The notes under the pieces were generated by a model. That model was not told the DNA's origin, did not search any database, and saw only the letters and a list, made by a program, of their open reading frames with translations. From a virus: a DNA stretch of 27,401 bases. This document shows positions 27,237 through 27,401 of this stretch, one piece after another. The DNA is taken from the IMG/VR virus record IMGVR_UViG_3300025073_000149, positions 1 to 27,401 of that record, one strand, 5' to 3'. Each line of letters opens with the position of its first letter. Within the stretch, counting starts at the first letter, position 1. The position numbers and the translations under genes are program-made.

Positions 27237-27401
27237 ATGAACAAAACAACCATCCTACAGAGTATAATTAGGGAAAAAGACGTAGCGGTAAAAGGCATCA
27301 AGGATTTTGGAGACTTAAGTAAGAATGTGGGCGCTAAGGCGGGCAAAGGGATTAAGGATGTAGGGATTATGAGTAAAAAGGGGTTTGTTGATCTCTTTAA
27401 A
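27237..27401 (+). CDS. Start of an unknown gene, 3' end outside window
   Basis: 55 codons are visible, starting MNKTTILQSIIREKDVAVKG and rich in Lys and Gly with a repeated pattern (GIKDFGDLSK..GAKAGKGIKDVGIMSKKGFVDL). The sequence looks like amphipathic helices. GC content is above that of the genes to the left. This strand and base change may mark the start of another gene module, possibly virion genes, but nothing seen proves that. Confidence 0.65.
   Translation, partial: MNKTTILQSIIREKDVAVKGIKDFGDLSKNVGAKAGKGIKDVGIMSKKGFVDLFK

Overview
The window is AT-rich DNA packed with short, tightly coupled genes, many joined by 4-base ATGA overlaps. It looks like an accessory and replication segment of a large tailed phage, or a related phage-like replicon, of an uncultured bacterium. 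The case for a phage rests on a lambda-like replication cassette, several protein types common in phage genomes, free-standing homing endonucleases, a MoxR/VWA pair and two tRNA genes. No capsid, tail or terminase gene is visible. TGA is used as a stop, so the code is standard. Almost no gene has a Shine-Dalgarno site; starts follow A/T-only leaders such as AAATATATG or ATTTAATTTAAxxATG. This leader style and a GFTLIELL pilin-like protein would fit a host from a poorly cultured, type IV pilus-bearing lineage, possibly Patescibacteria, but the host cannot be fixed from this sequence.

Layout: (1) 1-10,155, minus strand: membrane and zinc-finger proteins, an SNF2 helicase, a methyltransferase, a PD-(D/E)XK nuclease, a pilin-like protein, a MucR-like protein, a stand-alone sigma region-4 protein, and an operon ending in the RNA ligase RtcB. 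Several non-coding stretches with strong RNA structure are interspersed. (2) 10,360-15,843, plus strand: a DUF5659-like gene, tRNA-His, then a replication operon (initiator with iterons inside its gene, DnaC-like loader, HNH endonuclease, primase-helicase) and tRNA-Thr. (3) 15,844-16,236: a structured tail and convergent terminators. (4) 16,255-26,053, minus strand: mostly small unknown proteins, plus a CobS/MoxR-like ATPase, its VWA/HExxH partner and an inserted LAGLIDADG endonuclease on the other strand. (5) 26,060-26,740: gene-free DNA with two 49/50-identical copies of a 50-base pseudoknot-capable motif joined to long hairpins. (6) 27,237 onward: the start of a plus-strand gene.

The most notable result is a complete hammerhead ribozyme on the minus strand (4947-5015). 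It has the full CUGANGA/GAA/GUC core and three stems. It lies inside a roughly 176-base insertion flanked by a 5-base direct repeat, and an uninterrupted copy of the target sequence is present about 500 bases away. The same replicon encodes RtcB, the ligase that joins 2',3'-cyclic phosphate to 5'-OH ends, the end types a hammerhead makes. Together with at least four other structured RNA candidates, three of them beside near-identical promoters (TTGACAAAA...17...TATATT), this suggests an RNA-processing or RNA-circularising system that deserves direct testing.
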